DNA of 64,000 nucleotides, taken from NCBI GenBank assembly GCA_002384855.1, contig DGBP01000049.1, forward strand, positions 3,578 to 67,577, written 5' to 3'. Position numbers and translations under genes: made by a program. The notes under the pieces were generated by a model. It saw nothing but the letters and a program-made list of their open reading frames with translations, was not told the DNA's origin and did not search any database. Of this stretch, positions 49,758 to 57,524 are shown one piece after another. Numbering within the stretch: the first letter of the stretch is position 1; each line of letters opens with the position of its first letter. This DNA comes from Nocardioidaceae bacterium UBA4001 (GTDB lineage: Bacteria > Actinomycetota > Actinomycetes > Propionibacteriales > Nocardioidaceae).

Positions 49758-50986
49758 CTCGCACCACCCACAGCGTCGCCGGGGAGCTGGCCGACTGGGC
49801 CGTCGCCCTCCAGCCGAGTCAGGACGACCTCGCGCTGGCCGAGCGCTCGCTGAAGGACACCGTGGCGGTCGCCCTGGCCGCCCGCGACGAGCGGATCCTC
49901 CCGGTCGCGGCGCCGATGTCGGAGGCCGGCCGCTGGGCGGTGGCGAGCCACATCCTCGACTTCGACGACCTGCACATGCCGACCACGACGCACATCAGCA
50001 CCGTCTGCGTGCCGGTGGCGCTCGCGGTCGGCGGCGGGGCAGCCGACTACCTCGCCGGCGCCGGCGTGATGGCCCGGGTCGGACTGCTGCTGGGCTGGGA
50101 CCACTACTCGTCGGGGTGGCACGCCACCACGACCTCCGGCGCCCTGGCCGCGGCGGCCACCGCGGCCCACGCCCGAGGCTTCGACGCCGAGGCCACCGCC
50201 CGCGCCCTGGCCCTCGCGGTCCCCGCGGCCGGCGGGGTGCAGCGCTGCTTCGGCACCGACGCCAAGTCGCTCCAGGTCGGCATGGCCGCCGAGGCAGGGG
50301 TTCGGGCGGCCGACCTCGTGGCTGCCGGCGCGACCGCCGAGCCCGCGGCGGTGGACGCCTGGCTCCAGCTGGTCGGCGGGCGAGCGGACGCGCTCCCCTT
50401 CGGCTCCCCAGACGACGCCGCCGTCCCCGACGGGCTGGCGATCAAGCTCTACCCCTGCTGCTACGCCATCCAGCGGCCGATCGCGACGGTCGCGTCGATC
50501 GCCGGCTCGGTGGACGCGGCCTCCGTGCGCCGCGTCGTCGTGCGCACCCCCGGCGGCACGGTCACCCCGCTCATCCACGAGCGGCCGCAGACCGGCCTCG
50601 AGGGGAAGTTCAGCGTGGAGTACGCCGTCGCCACCGCCCTGCTCGACGAGCACCAGGGGTTCTGGGCGTTCACCGACGAGGCGGTGCGGCGTCCCGAGGC
50701 GCAGCGGATCGTCGGCCTCGTGGAGCGCGACCTGTCCGAGGGCGGCGAGTGGCTGCTCGAGGGCGAGGTCGAGGTGGAGATCCACACCGGCCCCGGCTCA
50801 GGCGGCGAGCCCGACGACGTACACACGACCACGATGCGCTTCCCGCCGGGCTCGCCGCAGCGTCCCCCGACGGCCGACGAGCTGGACCGCAAGCTCGCCG
50901 ACTGCCTCCAGGGCCTCGACGTCGCGCCGGTCGACATCACCTGGAACTCCGCTGCCGACCTGCTGCGGCACCACCTGCCCACCTGA
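49754..50986 (+). CDS. MmgE/PrpD family protein
   Basis: The 410-residue protein belongs to the family of 2-methylcitrate dehydratase and cis-aconitate decarboxylase. Typical regions are ASHILDFDDLHMPTTTHIS (about residues 60-78), KSLQVGMAAEAGVRAADLVA (about 175-194) and IKLYPCCYAIQRPI (about 231-244). It is somewhat shorter than the usual 440-500 residues. The start overlaps the CoA-transferase stop (GTGA). In this operon it may make or isomerise an unsaturated C5/C6 acid; itaconate formation is possible but unproven. Confidence 0.85.
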   Translation: MTRTTHSVAGELADWAVALQPSQDDLALAERSLKDTVAVALAARDERILPVAAPMSEAGRWAVASHILDFDDLHMPTTTHISTVCVPVALAVGGGAADYLAGAGVMARVGLLLGWDHYSSGWHATTTSGALAAAATAAHARGFDAEATARALALAVPAAGGVQRCFGTDAKSLQVGMAAEAGVRAADLVAAGATAEPAAVDAWLQLVGGRADALPFGSPDDAAVPDGLAIKLYPCCYAIQRPIATVASIAGSVDAASVRRVVVRTPGGTVTPLIHERPQTGLEGKFSVEYAVATALLDEHQGFWAFTDEAVRRPEAQRIVGLVERDLSEGGEWLLEGEVEVEIHTGPGSGGEPDDVHTTTMRFPPGSPQRPPTADELDRKLADCLQGLDVAPVDITWNSAADLLRHHLPT

Positions 50987-51027
50987 CCGGCCCCCGGTCC
51001 CCACCTCGCCCACGCACAGGAGCAACC

Positions 51028-52185
51028 ATGGAAGAGCTGAACGAGGAAGAGCGCGCGATCGTCGAGGTCGTGCGCGACTTCGTGAACACCTCGGTGAAGC
51101 CGGTCGCGCAGGAGCTCGAGCACGCGAACACCTACCCCGAGACGCTCATCGAGACGATGAAGCAGATGGGCATCTTCGGCCTCGCGATCCCCGAGCCGTG
51201 GGGCGAGGCGCGAGTGAGCACCCCGTGCTACGTGCTCGTCACCGAGGAGCTGTCCCGCGGGTGGATGAGCCTCGCGGGCGCGATGGGCGGCCACACCGTC
51301 GTCGCCAAGCTGATCCTCGACCACGGCACCCAGGAGCAGAAGGACCGCTACCTCCCCCGGATGGCGACCGGCGAGCTGCGCGCGACGATGGCGCTCACCG
51401 AGCCCGGCGGCGGCTCGGACCTCCAGGCGATGCGGACCACCGCGCTCCGCGACGGCGACGAGTACGTCGTCAACGGCTCCAAGACCTGGATCACCAACGC
51501 CCGCAAGGCAGGGCTCGTCGCGCTGCTGGTCAAGACCGACCCGAAGGCGTCCCCGGTGCACCAGGGGATCAGCGTGCTGCTGGTCGAGAAGGGGCCCGGG
51601 TTCGAGGTCTCCCGCGACCTCCCGAAGCTCGGCTACAAGGGCGTCGAGAGCTGCGAGCTGTCCTTCGACGGGATGCGTGTGCCGACCACGACCCTGCTCG
51701 GCGAGGTGCAGGGCAAGGGCTTCGCGCAGATGATGCGCGGCCTCGAGATCGGCCGACTCCAGGTCGCCTCCCGCGCGCTCGGCGTCGGCCGGGCGGCGCT
51801 CGAGGACAGCCTGCGCTACGCCCAGGAGCGCGAGAGCTTCGGCGTCCCCATCTGGAAGCACCAGTCCATCGGCAACTACCTCGCCGACATGGTCACCAAG
51901 CTGACCGCGGCCCGCCAGCTGACGCTGTTCGCCGCCCGCAAGTACGACGCCGGCGAGCGCGCCGACATGGAGGCCGGCATGGCCAAGCTGTTCGCGTCGG
52001 AGGCGGCGATGGAGATCGCGCTCAACGCGGTGCGGATCCACGGCGGCTACGGCTACTCCACGGAGTTCGACGTGGAGCGCTACTTCCGCGACGCCCCGCT
52101 GATGATCGTCGGCGAGGGCACCAACGAGATCCAGCGCACCGTGATCGCCCGCCAGCTCGTCAAGCGTGGGACGGTCGCGCCGTGA
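51028..52185 (+). CDS. Acyl-CoA dehydrogenase
   Basis: This 385-residue FAD-dependent enzyme introduces a 2,3-double bond in an acyl-CoA. It has MALTEPGGGSDLQAMRTTAL (about 122-141, FAD/substrate region), GRLQVASRALGVGRAALEDS (about 243-262) and the catalytic Glu in VGEGTNEIQRTVIARQLV (about 363). AGGAG lies 6 bases before the ATG. Beside a MaoC hydratase and a CitE-like lyase it could act as a methylsuccinyl-CoA dehydrogenase, an inference from gene order. Confidence 0.9.
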   Translation: MEELNEEERAIVEVVRDFVNTSVKPVAQELEHANTYPETLIETMKQMGIFGLAIPEPWGEARVSTPCYVLVTEELSRGWMSLAGAMGGHTVVAKLILDHGTQEQKDRYLPRMATGELRATMALTEPGGGSDLQAMRTTALRDGDEYVVNGSKTWITNARKAGLVALLVKTDPKASPVHQGISVLLVEKGPGFEVSRDLPKLGYKGVESCELSFDGMRVPTTTLLGEVQGKGFAQMMRGLEIGRLQVASRALGVGRAALEDSLRYAQERESFGVPIWKHQSIGNYLADMVTKLTAARQLTLFAARKYDAGERADMEAGMAKLFASEAAMEIALNAVRIHGGYGYSTEFDVERYFRDAPLMIVGEGTNEIQRTVIARQLVKRGTVAP

Positions 52186-53024
52186 GGGGCCGCCGGGTCG
52201 AGACCCCCGACGAGGTGCTCGTGGAGGAGTACCTCGCCTTCGAGCCCGCCGAGTCACTCGCCGGGATGCTCGACATCCCTGCACCGGACGGTGACGAGCT
52301 GCCGCAGCTGTGGCACTGGATCTACCTGCTCGAGCGGCGCCCCGAGCGCGACCTCGGCCCCGACGGCCACCCCACCCACGGCATCCCGGCCCCACCCGGA
52401 CCGGGCCGCCGCCGGATGTTCGCGGGCGGACGGGTGTCGACGGTCCGGCCCCTGCTCCTCGGCGCCCCCGCCACCCGCACCACCCGCGTGGTCAGCACGC
52501 AGGAGAAGACCGGCCGCACCGGGCCGCTCACCTTCGTGACGGTGCGTAACACCATCACCCAGGACGGCGAGGTCGCGATCGTCGACGAGCAGGACATCGT
52601 CTACCGGACGCCGGACTCGACGCTGCCGGCCGCCTCCTCCGCGCCCTCCGACTCCGGGGAGGTGCGCGAGCCGAGCCTGAGCCTCGACGTCGACACCCGG
52701 CTGATGTTCCGGTTCTCGGCGCTGACCTACAACGCCCACCGGATCCACTACGACCGCGACTTCGTCGCTGAGGAGGGGTACGCCGACCTCCTCGTGCACG
52801 GGCCGCTCCAGGCGCTGATGATGGGCGAGCTGTTCCGCCGCCACGACCTCTCGCTGGTGGGCCGCGAGTACTCCTACCGCCTGGTCTCCCCCATGGTCGG
52901 CTCACAGACGATGACGGTCCGTCCCGGGCGGGACGGGCTCGACGCCGGGGCCGAGGTGCTGGACGCTGACGGCCGGGTGACCGCGACGTCCACGCTGCGC
53001 GACCTGACGGCGGACCTGGGGTGA
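52182..53024 (+). CDS. MaoC/HTD2-like acyl-CoA hydratase
   Basis: The 280-residue double-hotdog protein resembles mesaconyl-/itaconyl-CoA hydratases and HTD2. The C-terminal domain holds the hydratase motif ALTYNAHRIHYDRDFVAEEG (about residues 180-199) and LLVHGPLQALMM (about 204-215). The N-terminal domain contains GRVSTVRPLLLG. The GTG start overlaps the dehydrogenase stop, and its own stop overlaps the lyase start. It would hydrate mesaconyl- or itaconyl-CoA to citramalyl-CoA. Confidence 0.82.
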   Translation: MRGRRVETPDEVLVEEYLAFEPAESLAGMLDIPAPDGDELPQLWHWIYLLERRPERDLGPDGHPTHGIPAPPGPGRRRMFAGGRVSTVRPLLLGAPATRTTRVVSTQEKTGRTGPLTFVTVRNTITQDGEVAIVDEQDIVYRTPDSTLPAASSAPSDSGEVREPSLSLDVDTRLMFRFSALTYNAHRIHYDRDFVAEEGYADLLVHGPLQALMMGELFRRHDLSLVGREYSYRLVSPMVGSQTMTVRPGRDGLDAGAEVLDADGRVTATSTLRDLTADLG

Positions 53025-53863
53025 CGGCCTCCCCGGCCTCCGTCCTGGCCGCGGCGCGGACGCTACTGTTCGTGCCCGCCGACCGGCCCGAGCGCTTCGC
53101 GAAGGCGCCCGCGTCCGGAGCCGACCTGGTCGTGCTCGACCTCGAGGATGCGGTCGCCCCCGACGCCAAGACGACGGCCCGCGAGCACGCCGTGGCCTGG
53201 CTCGCCGAGCATGGCGGCGGCGTGCGCATCAACGCCGCCGGCACCGACTGGCACGCCGACGACGTGGCCGCCGTCGCCGCGCACGTCTGCGTGGTGATGG
53301 TCGCGAAGGCCGAGTCGCCCGAGGCTCTGACCGCCCTGGCCGCCCGGCTCGCCCCCGGGTCCGCGGTCCTCGCCCTCGTCGAGACCGCAGCCGGCGTCGC
53401 TCGTGCGGTCGCGGTCGCCGCGGCACCGGGCGTCGACCGGCTGGCCTTCGGCAGCTACGACCTCGCCGCCGAGCTCGGCGTCTCCCCCGACGACCGGGAG
53501 GCGATGGCGTGGTCGCGGGGCGCGCTGGTCGTGGCCTCGGCGGCGGCCGGGCTGCCCGCGCCGTTCGACGGGGTCACCGGGGACATCCGCGACGACGACC
53601 GTCTGCGCTCCGACGTACGAGCCTCCGCCCGCACCGGCTTCTCGGCTAAGCTCTGCATCCACCCGCGGCAGGTGCCGGTCGTCCACGAGGCGCTGGCGCC
53701 GTCGGCCGAGGAGCTGGCCTGGGCCAAGGCCGTCGTGTCCGCGGCGGCGGGCGGCGGGGTGTCGGTGGTGGACGGCAGAATGGTCGACAAGCCGGTGGTG
53801 GAGCGGGCCCGGCGCCTGCTCGCCACCGTCCGCCCCGCACCCCCCGGAGAGGGACCAGTCTGA
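53021..53863 (+). CDS. CitE-like CoA-ester lyase (HpcH/HpaI family)
   Basis: This 280-residue TIM-barrel lyase has LLFVPADRPERFAKAP (about 15-30), a metal/CoA region VVLDLEDAVAPDAK (about 37-50), the Glu in LALVETAAGVARA (about 114) and GFSAKLCIHPRQVPVVHEAL (about 206-225). The enzymes split citramalyl-, malyl- or hydroxymethylglutaryl-type CoA esters. As last intact gene of the operon it would yield pyruvate and acetyl-CoA from citramalyl-CoA. The start overlaps the hydratase stop (GTGA). Confidence 0.88.
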   Translation: MTASPASVLAAARTLLFVPADRPERFAKAPASGADLVVLDLEDAVAPDAKTTAREHAVAWLAEHGGGVRINAAGTDWHADDVAAVAAHVCVVMVAKAESPEALTALAARLAPGSAVLALVETAAGVARAVAVAAAPGVDRLAFGSYDLAAELGVSPDDREAMAWSRGALVVASAAAGLPAPFDGVTGDIRDDDRLRSDVRASARTGFSAKLCIHPRQVPVVHEALAPSAEELAWAKAVVSAAAGGGVSVVDGRMVDKPVVERARRLLATVRPAPPGEGPV

Positions 53864-54112
53864 GCGCCTTCGACGACAAGGCGGCGACCTGGGACGACGA
53901 CCCGACCGAGGTCGCGCGCGCCCGCGCCGGAGGAGGAGTTCGACCTCGTCGCGACGCTGATGACGCTGCACCACGGCTTCGAGCCCGACGACCTCGCCGC
54001 GCAGCTGCGCGACCTGGGCCTGACCGACGTCGAGACGCGCGGCGACATCTACGGCGTCGACAAGGAGGGCACCCGCTACCCGCTGTCCCTCGTCACCGCG
54101 GCCAAGGGGTGA
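53860..54112 (+). pseudogene. Remnant of a class I SAM methyltransferase
   Basis: Two ends of one protein are joined out of frame. FDDKAATWDDDPTEVARARA (from 53869) is a typical N-terminus of this methyltransferase group. FDLVATLMTLHHGFEPDDLA with a C-terminal end stopping at 54112 lies in another frame from about 53937. The SAM-binding core between them is absent. There is no usable start codon at the operon junction (only CTG at 53860). Confidence 0.75.
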
Positions 54113-54145
54113 CTCCTGGCGCCGCCGCCGACCACGTCGACCCGG

Positions 54146-54580
54146 TCAGGCCTCGAGGATGGTCTTGGCCTTCTCGAGGTTGGACCGCACGTCGCGCGCG
54201 TAGAGCTTCAGGACGATCGGGTCCGCGAACTTGAAGACGCCCTTCAGGGACTCCATCTCCTGATGCCAGTGGATCGTGGTGCCGTCGCCCGCGTCCTCGT
54301 AGTCCAGCGTGAGCGTGTAGGGGATCGTGGCGTCCTCGGAGACCAGCTTGGCGTGGCGTCCCGTCTCCTGCTCGACCAGATCGTCGGTCAGCTCGAGGCG
54401 GCGACCCGCCACCTTCACGACGCCGTGGCACTTCCGGCCGACCTCGTGCTTGCCGCCCGAGAGCAACTCGTACTCGACGATGTTGCTGCTGTACAGGGGC
54501 ACATTGTCCGGGTCGGTCATGAACTCCCAGACCTCGGTGCGCGGCTTGTTGATGACGATCGATTCGTCGACGGTGAGCAT
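54146..54580 (-). CDS. SRPBCC (START-like) family protein
   Basis: This 144-residue helix-grip protein begins MLTVDESIVINKPRTEVWEF, the usual opening of polyketide-cyclase/Bet-v1-like SRPBCC proteins. It continues with strands such as TIPYTLTLDYEDAGDGTTIH and a long C-terminal helix. It would bind a hydrophobic ligand in a cavity; catalytic residues cannot be assigned. AAAGGCGG lies upstream of ATG 54580. It is divergent from the CYTH-CHAD gene. Confidence 0.83.
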   Translation of the reverse strand: MLTVDESIVINKPRTEVWEFMTDPDNVPLYSSNIVEYELLSGGKHEVGRKCHGVVKVAGRRLELTDDLVEQETGRHAKLVSEDATIPYTLTLDYEDAGDGTTIHWHQEMESLKGVFKFADPIVLKLYARDVRSNLEKAKTILEA

Positions 54581-54711
54581 GTGGTGCCGCCTTTCCGTTG
54601 TGGCCGGTCGGTTGAGCCCCCTCTCCGGAGGCTATTCCTCGACGGTGGCTCCCGGCAGGCCCGTTGTGACTAGCCCCTGGTGCAGAACGCGGGGGATGGC
54701 ACCATCTCCCT

Positions 54712-56226
54712 ATGGGGACCGAAGCGGTGACCGAGGTCGAGCGGAAGTACGACGTCGGCGACGACGTCATCGTGCCTGCGCTGCACGAGCTGCCGGGGGT
54801 GGCCTCGGTGGCCCAGCCAGTCGAGCACCGGCTGGACGCGACGTACTACGACACCTCCGACCTCGCGCTGGCTCGAGCTCGGATCACGCTGCGGCGTCGC
54901 ACCGGCGGGGACGACGAGGGCTGGCACCTCAAGCTGCCGGTTCAGGGGGACGCGAGGCAGGAGCTGCGGGTGCCGCTCGGCGACAGGCCGCCCGACGCGG
55001 TGCCGGAGGTCCTGGTGACCCGGGTGCGGGCGTACGTCCTGGGGCGGCCGCTGGTGCCGGTCGCAACGATCTCGAACCGCCGGGTGGTGCACCGCCTCCT
55101 CGACCACGGCGGGGTCGAGCTGGCCGAGCTGTGCGACGACCACGTGACGGGCACCCGGCTGGTCGGCGGGGGCCACCGCGGCGAGCTGGTGTGGCGGGAG
55201 TGGGAGGTCGAGCTGGTCACGGCAGGGCCGGAGCTCCTCGACGCGGCCGAGGAGGGGCTCCTGGCTGCGGGGGCGCGCCCCGCTTCCGGGCCCTCCAAGC
55301 TGGCGCGGGTCCTGGACGTGGTCGCCCCTGCGGCTGCTGCGCCCGGCCCGGACATGACGGCCGGCGAGCTCCTGGTGGAGTACGTCGCTGCGCAGCTCGA
55401 TCGGATCCGCGACCATGACGGGCCCGTGCGCGACGACGCGGAGGACGCCGTACACCAGATGCGGGTCGGCGCCCGGAGGTTGCGGTCGGTGCTGGCGACG
55501 TACCGACCCGTCCTCGATGCCGACGCCGCGGAGCCGCTGCGCGCGGAGCTGACGTGGCTGGGCGGGATGCTCGCCGCCGCGCGCGACACCGAGGTGATGC
55601 GGGCGCGGCTGCTCGACCTGGTCGCGCAGGAGCCGGCCGAGCTCGTGCTGGGGCCGGTGGCCCGGCGGATCGGGACCGCGATGGACCAGCGGTACGCCAC
55701 CGCACGCAAGGCCGTGCTGGAGGCGCTGGACAGCGACCGGTACCTGGCGCTGCTCGGCGCGCTGGAGGCGTTCGCGTCGCAGCCTCCGTCGACCTCGGCC
55801 GCCTCGCGCCGCGCCGGGGAGGTGCTGCCCGAGCTGCTGGAGCGGGACTGGAAGCGGCTGCGACGCCGTGCCGCAGACGCCGCGGCGGCGGACGCCGAGG
55901 GGCACGACCACGCGCTGCACGAGATGAGGAAGGCGGCGAAGCGGATGCGCTACGCCTCCGAGATGGCGGCGCCCGCGCTCGGGGACCCGTGGTCCACCGT
56001 CGCCGAGCGGTGTGAGGCGGTGCAGGACCTGCTCGGCGAGCACCAGGACACCGTGGTGCTGCGCGCGGCGTTGCGCGAGCTCGGCGTGCAGGCCCACCTG
56101 AGCGGGGAGAACGGCTTCACCTTCGGCCGGCTGCACGCGCTCGAGCAGGCCAGGGCCGGTGAGCTGTCGCGGGAGCTCACCGAGGCGGTCGGTGAGCTGC
56201 CGAAGAAGGCGGCCGGCTGGGGGTGA
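54712..56226 (+). CDS. CYTH and CHAD domain protein
   Basis: The 504-residue protein joins a CYTH tunnel-fold domain (about 1-200), with the ExExK motif in TEVERKYDVG (residues 7-16), to a CHAD helical domain (about 215-495) rich in conserved His/Arg, such as DAVHQMRVGARRLRSVLATY and HDHALHEMRKAAKRMRYASE. CYTH domains act on triphosphates and CHAD domains bind polyphosphate, so a polyphosphate-associated role is likely. No good ribosome binding site precedes ATG 54712; the transcript may be nearly leaderless. Confidence 0.89.
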   Translation: MGTEAVTEVERKYDVGDDVIVPALHELPGVASVAQPVEHRLDATYYDTSDLALARARITLRRRTGGDDEGWHLKLPVQGDARQELRVPLGDRPPDAVPEVLVTRVRAYVLGRPLVPVATISNRRVVHRLLDHGGVELAELCDDHVTGTRLVGGGHRGELVWREWEVELVTAGPELLDAAEEGLLAAGARPASGPSKLARVLDVVAPAAAAPGPDMTAGELLVEYVAAQLDRIRDHDGPVRDDAEDAVHQMRVGARRLRSVLATYRPVLDADAAEPLRAELTWLGGMLAAARDTEVMRARLLDLVAQEPAELVLGPVARRIGTAMDQRYATARKAVLEALDSDRYLALLGALEAFASQPPSTSAASRRAGEVLPELLERDWKRLRRRAADAAAADAEGHDHALHEMRKAAKRMRYASEMAAPALGDPWSTVAERCEAVQDLLGEHQDTVVLRAALRELGVQAHLSGENGFTFGRLHALEQARAGELSRELTEAVGELPKKAAGWG

Positions 56227-56317
56227 GGTGTGAAGGCAGCCCTCAGCCGCCGGCGTCCCCGTAGCCGGGACGTGCGGGCACCACTCGCAGCACGGCCGAG
56301 CGTCCCCGCCCGTCGAC

Positions 56318-56533
56318 ATGACCTGGACCGGCTTCGGCGACACGTCACGCAACGTCTGGTACGACAAGTACACCTCCGGCGGCGAGACCTACGTCTCGAA
56401 GTACGACTCGACCGAGCGGTCCGCCACCGTGGACGGGTTCATCGGCGCGATGGGCTTCACCGACGACGCCGACGACGAGGCCTACGGCTGGCTGTCGCTG
56501 ACCAAGGAGTTCGAGCGCGGCTCCAGCCGCTGA
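56318..56533 (+). CDS. Small open frame of unknown function, possibly a gene remnant
   Basis: The 71-residue frame reads like protein (VWYDKYTSGGETYVSKYDS, DDEAYGWLSLTKEFERGSSR) with neighbour-like codon use. It has no ribosome binding site and no protein-like sequence upstream. It may be the 3' piece of a lost gene. No family recognised. The 440 bases around it (56227-56666) otherwise hold only the 20-bp tandem repeat. Confidence 0.3.
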   Translation: MTWTGFGDTSRNVWYDKYTSGGETYVSKYDSTERSATVDGFIGAMGFTDDADDEAYGWLSLTKEFERGSSR

Positions 56534-56568
56534 CGCTCCTGCTGCCTACGACCCGTCACCCGGAGCAC

Positions 56569-56608
56569 GTCGCCGGGTGGCGGGTCGCGTCGCCGGGTGG
56601 CGGGTCGC
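56569..56608. repeat. Perfect 20-bp tandem duplication in intergenic DNA
   Basis: GTCGCCGGGTGGCGGGTCGC occurs twice head to tail (56569-56588, 56589-56608), followed by a partial third start GTCGC. Like the duplication in the alcohol dehydrogenase, the unit is exactly 20 bases. Confidence 0.9.
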
Positions 56609-56666
56609 GTCGCGGCGCCGAAGGTGCCATTGACCCAGGTCGGGACCGAGGACGAGTCTGGGTGGC

Positions 56667-57290
56667 ATGCCTCGCTCGCTGCGCCCCGGTGCCGTCGACG
56701 AGCTGCGGGTCAGGCTCGTCTTCAGCCGCGTGCTCGAGGGCCCCGCGCACGACGTCTTCATGCTCGACGTACGTCCTCCCACGGCGTCCGAGCCCTTCGA
56801 CGGGACACCGATCCTCGCCCTGCTCGACCCCGTGCTGTACGCCGGTTCCGTGGCGGACGCCTACGTGGTGCACCTGAACCGGACGCACTCCGGCTGGGCC
56901 GGCGGCGTGAGTGACGCGGAGATCGTGGTCGCGCTGTCGACGGGGATCGCCACCAGCATGGACCCCGCCGCCACGGAGGTCGTCCGGTCCGCCCTCCGCG
57001 AGGTGCTCCTACACGTCGGCGCGGAGCAGGGCTCCCCTCTCCCCCACGACGAGGCGATGTCCGAGGCGCGGATGAGGGTCGAGAAGGTCTTCCCCGACGT
57101 CCGTGCCGACGCGCTCGTGCTCACCGACGAGGAGCACGTCGCGGCCGAGGGGAGCTGGTCCGTGGGCCTGAGCCTGTCGACCATCGCTCGCTTCGGCGTG
57201 GCGATCGGCTTCGTCGACGGCGACCCGCAGACCACCCACGTCCGGCGTACGCCCGGCAGCGAGATCGTCGACTCCGTCGGCGCCGAGTGA
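56667..57290 (+). CDS. Protein of unknown function
   Basis: The 207-residue soluble protein has no signal peptide or membrane helix. It seems alpha/beta with segments such as ELRVRLVFSRVLEGPAHDVF, AEIVVALSTGIATSMDPAAT and LSTIARFGVAIGFVDGDPQT. No catalytic motif was recognised. ATG at 56667 follows GGGTGG. It stands alone between the CYTH-CHAD gene and a leftward glycosyltransferase. Codon use is normal for the window. Confidence 0.6.
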   Translation: MPRSLRPGAVDELRVRLVFSRVLEGPAHDVFMLDVRPPTASEPFDGTPILALLDPVLYAGSVADAYVVHLNRTHSGWAGGVSDAEIVVALSTGIATSMDPAATEVVRSALREVLLHVGAEQGSPLPHDEAMSEARMRVEKVFPDVRADALVLTDEEHVAAEGSWSVGLSLSTIARFGVAIGFVDGDPQTTHVRRTPGSEIVDSVGAE

Positions 57291-57399
57291 GTCCGTCGGT
57301 CCGAGCACCGTGGACTCGGCGTCGGCCGTCACACACCCGGACGACGTCGAGCCGGGTCGGAAGCAGCCTGCGTGGACGCGGCGCCGGCTGCGCGGGCCG

Positions 57400-57516
57400 T
57401 CACGCCCACTCCAGCCGAGCGGCACGGCCATGCGACCATCTGACAGCCAGCCAGGTGTAGACCCCGACGACGAGGCAGGCGTAGGCGGCGAAACCCCCCG
57501 GCTGCTCCACGCGCAT
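57400..57516 (-). CDS. Possible 38-residue single-helix membrane peptide
   Basis: A short frame from ATG 57516 encodes a polar start, a hydrophobic helix FAAYACLVVGVYTWLAVRW and a basic tail ending LEWA. The pattern (membrane helix, then Arg/His-rich cytoplasmic end) is that of small actinobacterial membrane peptides. The ribosome binding site is weak. It lies 9 bases beyond the end of the leftward glycosyltransferase gene and could be co-transcribed with it. Confidence 0.35.
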   Translation of the reverse strand: MRVEQPGGFAAYACLVVGVYTWLAVRWSHGRAARLEWA

Positions 57517-57524
57517 CGGGATTT

